From positions 24,018,442-24,082,441 of the forward strand of contig NC_061813.1 in the NCBI RefSeq assembly GCF_021462225.1: 64,000 nt of DNA. The letters run 5' to 3'. Made by a program: the position numbers and the translations under genes. The notes under the pieces are model-generated. The model worked only from the letters and a program-made list of their open reading frames with translations. It did no database searches and was not told the origin of the DNA. The DNA comes from Girardinichthys multiradiatus (taxonomy: Eukaryota; Chordata; Actinopteri; Cyprinodontiformes; Goodeidae). Within the stretch, counting starts at the first letter, position 1. Each line of letters begins with the position of its first letter. Below, piece by piece: positions 61,531 through 64,000 of the stretch.

Positions 61531-62340
61531 GTAAGAGGGTGCATATGAATACTGTAGATCACAAGAAACCGCTTCCAGTGCTGTTTTCCCAAATGTTCAC
61601 TTCAAAGGAAATCGAGCTTACAAAGCAGTTCCGATATAAAGAAAATGTATCTGATGAGCAATGCTGCTTGTACAGGTTACAGTTTGTTCATGTTTAAGTT
61701 GCCACAAGAACAGTTCTCTCAAACAGCTAATTTAGGGTTTAAGCTGGCAATATTTGCGAGTCAAATGATTCCTTTGACCACAAGATAAAGTTTATTTGAC
61801 TAATTTTGCCATATTTTTATTTAACACAGAATGTATAAGTAAATACATCCTCTAACTTACGAATATTTAAAATATTTTTCCCTACATTATTCAACAGCAT
61901 CCAGAACTCTCCGTAAGCAAATTGCGTGCACATATAAAAACCCATGAAATAATTTAAATGAGTTCCACAATCAAAATAAAAACAAATAACCAGTTTATTC
62001 AGGTCATGTTGCGTAAAAAAGTGACACTTTAAAAAAAATTAAATTCATTATGTAGTTGGTCAAGCCTCTATCAAACGTACTAAACCAGTTAGAAAACACT
62101 GAAATCCAAGAGTTTCACCCCTAAAACTTTCATACTGATCTGCTTCTATAGATAAACCGCAATCAAATAATCTAGAGCTATTTACATTTGCCACATTACA
62201 ACCACATACTTCAGTGTGACTTATTGGGATTCCTAATCCATAAAATCCTTTGCAACCGGTTTTCGATATCACCTGATTAATACCTTTGAATGTCTTGCAG
62301 AACACTGTTAAATCTAACATACACTGATAGAAAACGTATC
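61531..62340 (+). other. pan3: pan3 intron 14, left part
   Basis: AT-rich. Nothing recognised apart from a few Tc1-like words near 62200-62240. Confidence 0.4.
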
Positions 62341-62344
62341 TCTG

Positions 62345-63200
62345 TCTGTCTAAAATGACAGGCCGGTCAAGCAGAACATTAGAGGAGAAGTTGAGAGGTC
62401 TTTTGTAATTTTAGAGCAGCTGCAGAGACCCGTAGCTCGGGTGGGAGAATTTAACAGAGGAACAATTAGGCATGACCTCTAAAAGTCTGACCTATATGGA
62501 AAAGTGACAAGAAGAAAGCAACTGTACGCCATACAAAATCCTGTTTGTAGTTTTTTTGCTTACCTGCAAAATTCCATGCGTGATGACCAATTAGTCCTGC
62601 ACAAACCCCTGAAAACACAAAGTCTGGTAAAACATGGTGGAGCCAGCATCATCCTGTGTAGATACTGGGCAGCCTTGGAAGAAAACCTGTTGGGAGCTGA
62701 AAAAAGACATGGATCTCAGCTGGAGCTTCACATTTCCAGCTGGACATCAACCCAAAACAAACACCCAGGACCACTATGAAATATTTTTTAGATTAAAGTG
62801 CAAGTATGACCCAGTCAAAGTCCATCAAAATCCTATTGAGAATTTGTGGCAAGACTTCTATCAGAACTGACTGAGCCTGGGCCATTTAGGAAAGATGAAG
62901 GAGCCAAAGTTTCTGTCTCTAGATGTGCGAATCCGATGGATACATACCCCAAAAGACTTAAAGGGGTAACTGAAGCTAAAGGTGGTTCTACAAGTATTGG
63001 CTCAGGGGGACCGGACACAAATGCACACCACACTTTTCAGATTTTTACTTGAGAAAATATAAACAAAACATGTTATCTTCCTTCCACATAAGTATTGTGT
63101 GCTGCTTTGTTTTGGTTTACAACATCAAATTAAAAGTGTGTGATTGTAATGTAACAAAATTTGAATCAATTCAACTATGGATACTTTTGCAAATCACTGT
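62345..63200 (+). mobile_element. Degenerate Tc1-like transposon in pan3 intron 14
   Basis: The plus strand shows, in shifting frames, a decayed DNA-binding half (near 62370-62480), LVKHGGASIILC (62625), 'PWKKTCWELKKDM', and NPIENLWQDFYQN (62830-62866) around the third catalytic residue. The right end block 'gtgattgtaatgtaacaaaa' lies at 63141. Confidence 0.7.
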
Positions 63201-63224
63201 ATAAGAAATTATAGTTTAAAAATA

Positions 63225-64000
63225 AATCTTTTTCCTTTCCCTGAACAACAACTATAAGCATAAAACAAAGCACTTAAATACTCGTACTTGTCGTCTTCCG
63301 GGACCGGGTCGCGGGAGCAGCAGACTCGGCACAGAGGCCCAGACGTCCCTCCCCCTTCAGACACCACCTCCAGCTCCTCCGGGGGGAGCCCAAGGCGTTC
63401 CCAGGACAGCCGAGAGACATAGTCCCTCCAGCGTGTCCTGGGCCGTCCCCTGGGCCTCCTCCTGGTGGGACGTGCCTGGAACACCTCCCGAGGAAGGCAT
63501 CCAGGAGGCATCCGGTATAGATGCCCGGGCCACCTCAACTGGCTCCTCTCGATGTGGAGGAACAGCGGTTCTACTTCGAGCCCCTCCCGGATGGCCGAGC
63601 TCCTCACCCTATCTCAAAGGGAGTGCCCGGCCACCCTACGGAGGAAGTTCATTTCAGCCGCTTGTATCCGTGATCTCGTTCTTTCGGTCATGACCCAAAA
63701 TTCATGGCTATAGGTGAGGGTAGGAATGTAGACACACCGGTAAATCGAGAGCTTCACTTTTTGGCTCAGCTCTCTCTTCACCACAACGGACCGGCACAAC
63801 GCCCCCATTACTGTGGCAGCCGCACCAATCCGTCTGTCGATCTCCCGCTCCATTCTTCCCTCACTTGTGAACAAGACCCCGAGATACTTAAACTCCTCCA
63901 CTTGAGGCAGGAACTCCCCTCCAATCTGAAGAGGACAAGCCTCCCTTTTCCGGTCGAGTACCATGGCCTCGGACTTGGAGGAGCTGATCTTCATCCCAGC
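63225..64000 (-). mobile_element. LINE reverse-transcriptase C-terminus (Rex/RTE-like, uncertain), runs off the window
   Basis: The minus strand is open from 63994 to 63614 (KISSSKSEAMVLDRKREACP, VEEFKYLGVLFTSEGRMERE) and continues after a stop/frame change to 63290 (HIERSQLRWPGHLYRMPPGC, RRRPRGRPRTRWRDYVSRLS). These are thumb and tail motifs of a very common fish LINE. It is high-GC compared with its surroundings. Its 5' part would lie to the right of the window. Confidence 0.8.

Overview
The window is nuclear DNA of a ray-finned (teleost) fish. The genes are split by GT-AG introns, the intergenic and intronic DNA is AT-rich, and most repeats are Tc1-like, L2/Maui, Rex/RTE-like and other elements typical of teleosts. 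Gene order and orientation match the vertebrate ParaHox neighbourhood (human 13q12): the 3' end of polr1d (+), pdx1 (+), urad (-), flt3 (-), pan3 (+).

Layout. 1-1745: a Tc1 relic, then the last exon of an RS-rich polr1d isoform. 2.2-5.0 kb: a Tc1 transposon with a second Tc1 element inserted cleanly into its transposase gene. 5-11.6 kb: transposon relics, an unassigned 1.7 kb insertion-like block and one unique stretch (9.42-9.80 kb) that could be regulatory. 11989-13915: two-exon pdx1. 14445-15069: two-exon urad, converging on pdx1. 15-29.7 kb: a repeat-rich desert with LINE fragments, a 51-bp minisatellite, an L2 tail with internal duplications, and one unexplained coding-like block on the minus strand (19.78-21.01 kb). 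29735-45620: complete 24-exon flt3, all splice phases consistent, 998 codons. 48202-61530: the first 14 exons of pan3, continuing past the right edge. 63.2-64.0 kb: a LINE reverse-transcriptase tail inside that pan3 intron.

The genes are not a functional pathway. polr1d concerns RNA polymerase I/III, pdx1 is the pancreas/duodenum homeobox regulator, urad acts in peroxisomal urate breakdown, flt3 is a haematopoietic receptor tyrosine kinase and pan3 is the adaptor of the PAN2-PAN3 deadenylase. They sit together because of ancient linkage. The other ParaHox genes (gsx1 before pdx1, cdx2 after it) are not seen here, as expected from the known break-up of this cluster in teleosts.

I see no bacterial, phage or CRISPR content and no tRNA or rRNA gene. 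The most useful leads are the nested Tc1 pair with an otherwise open outer transposase, the unidentified gene-like block at 19.8-21.0 kb with a CRE upstream, the minisatellite/L2 mosaic, and the solo LTR with a 5-bp target duplication. All exon boundaries were read by eye from splice signals and phase; no alignment was run.
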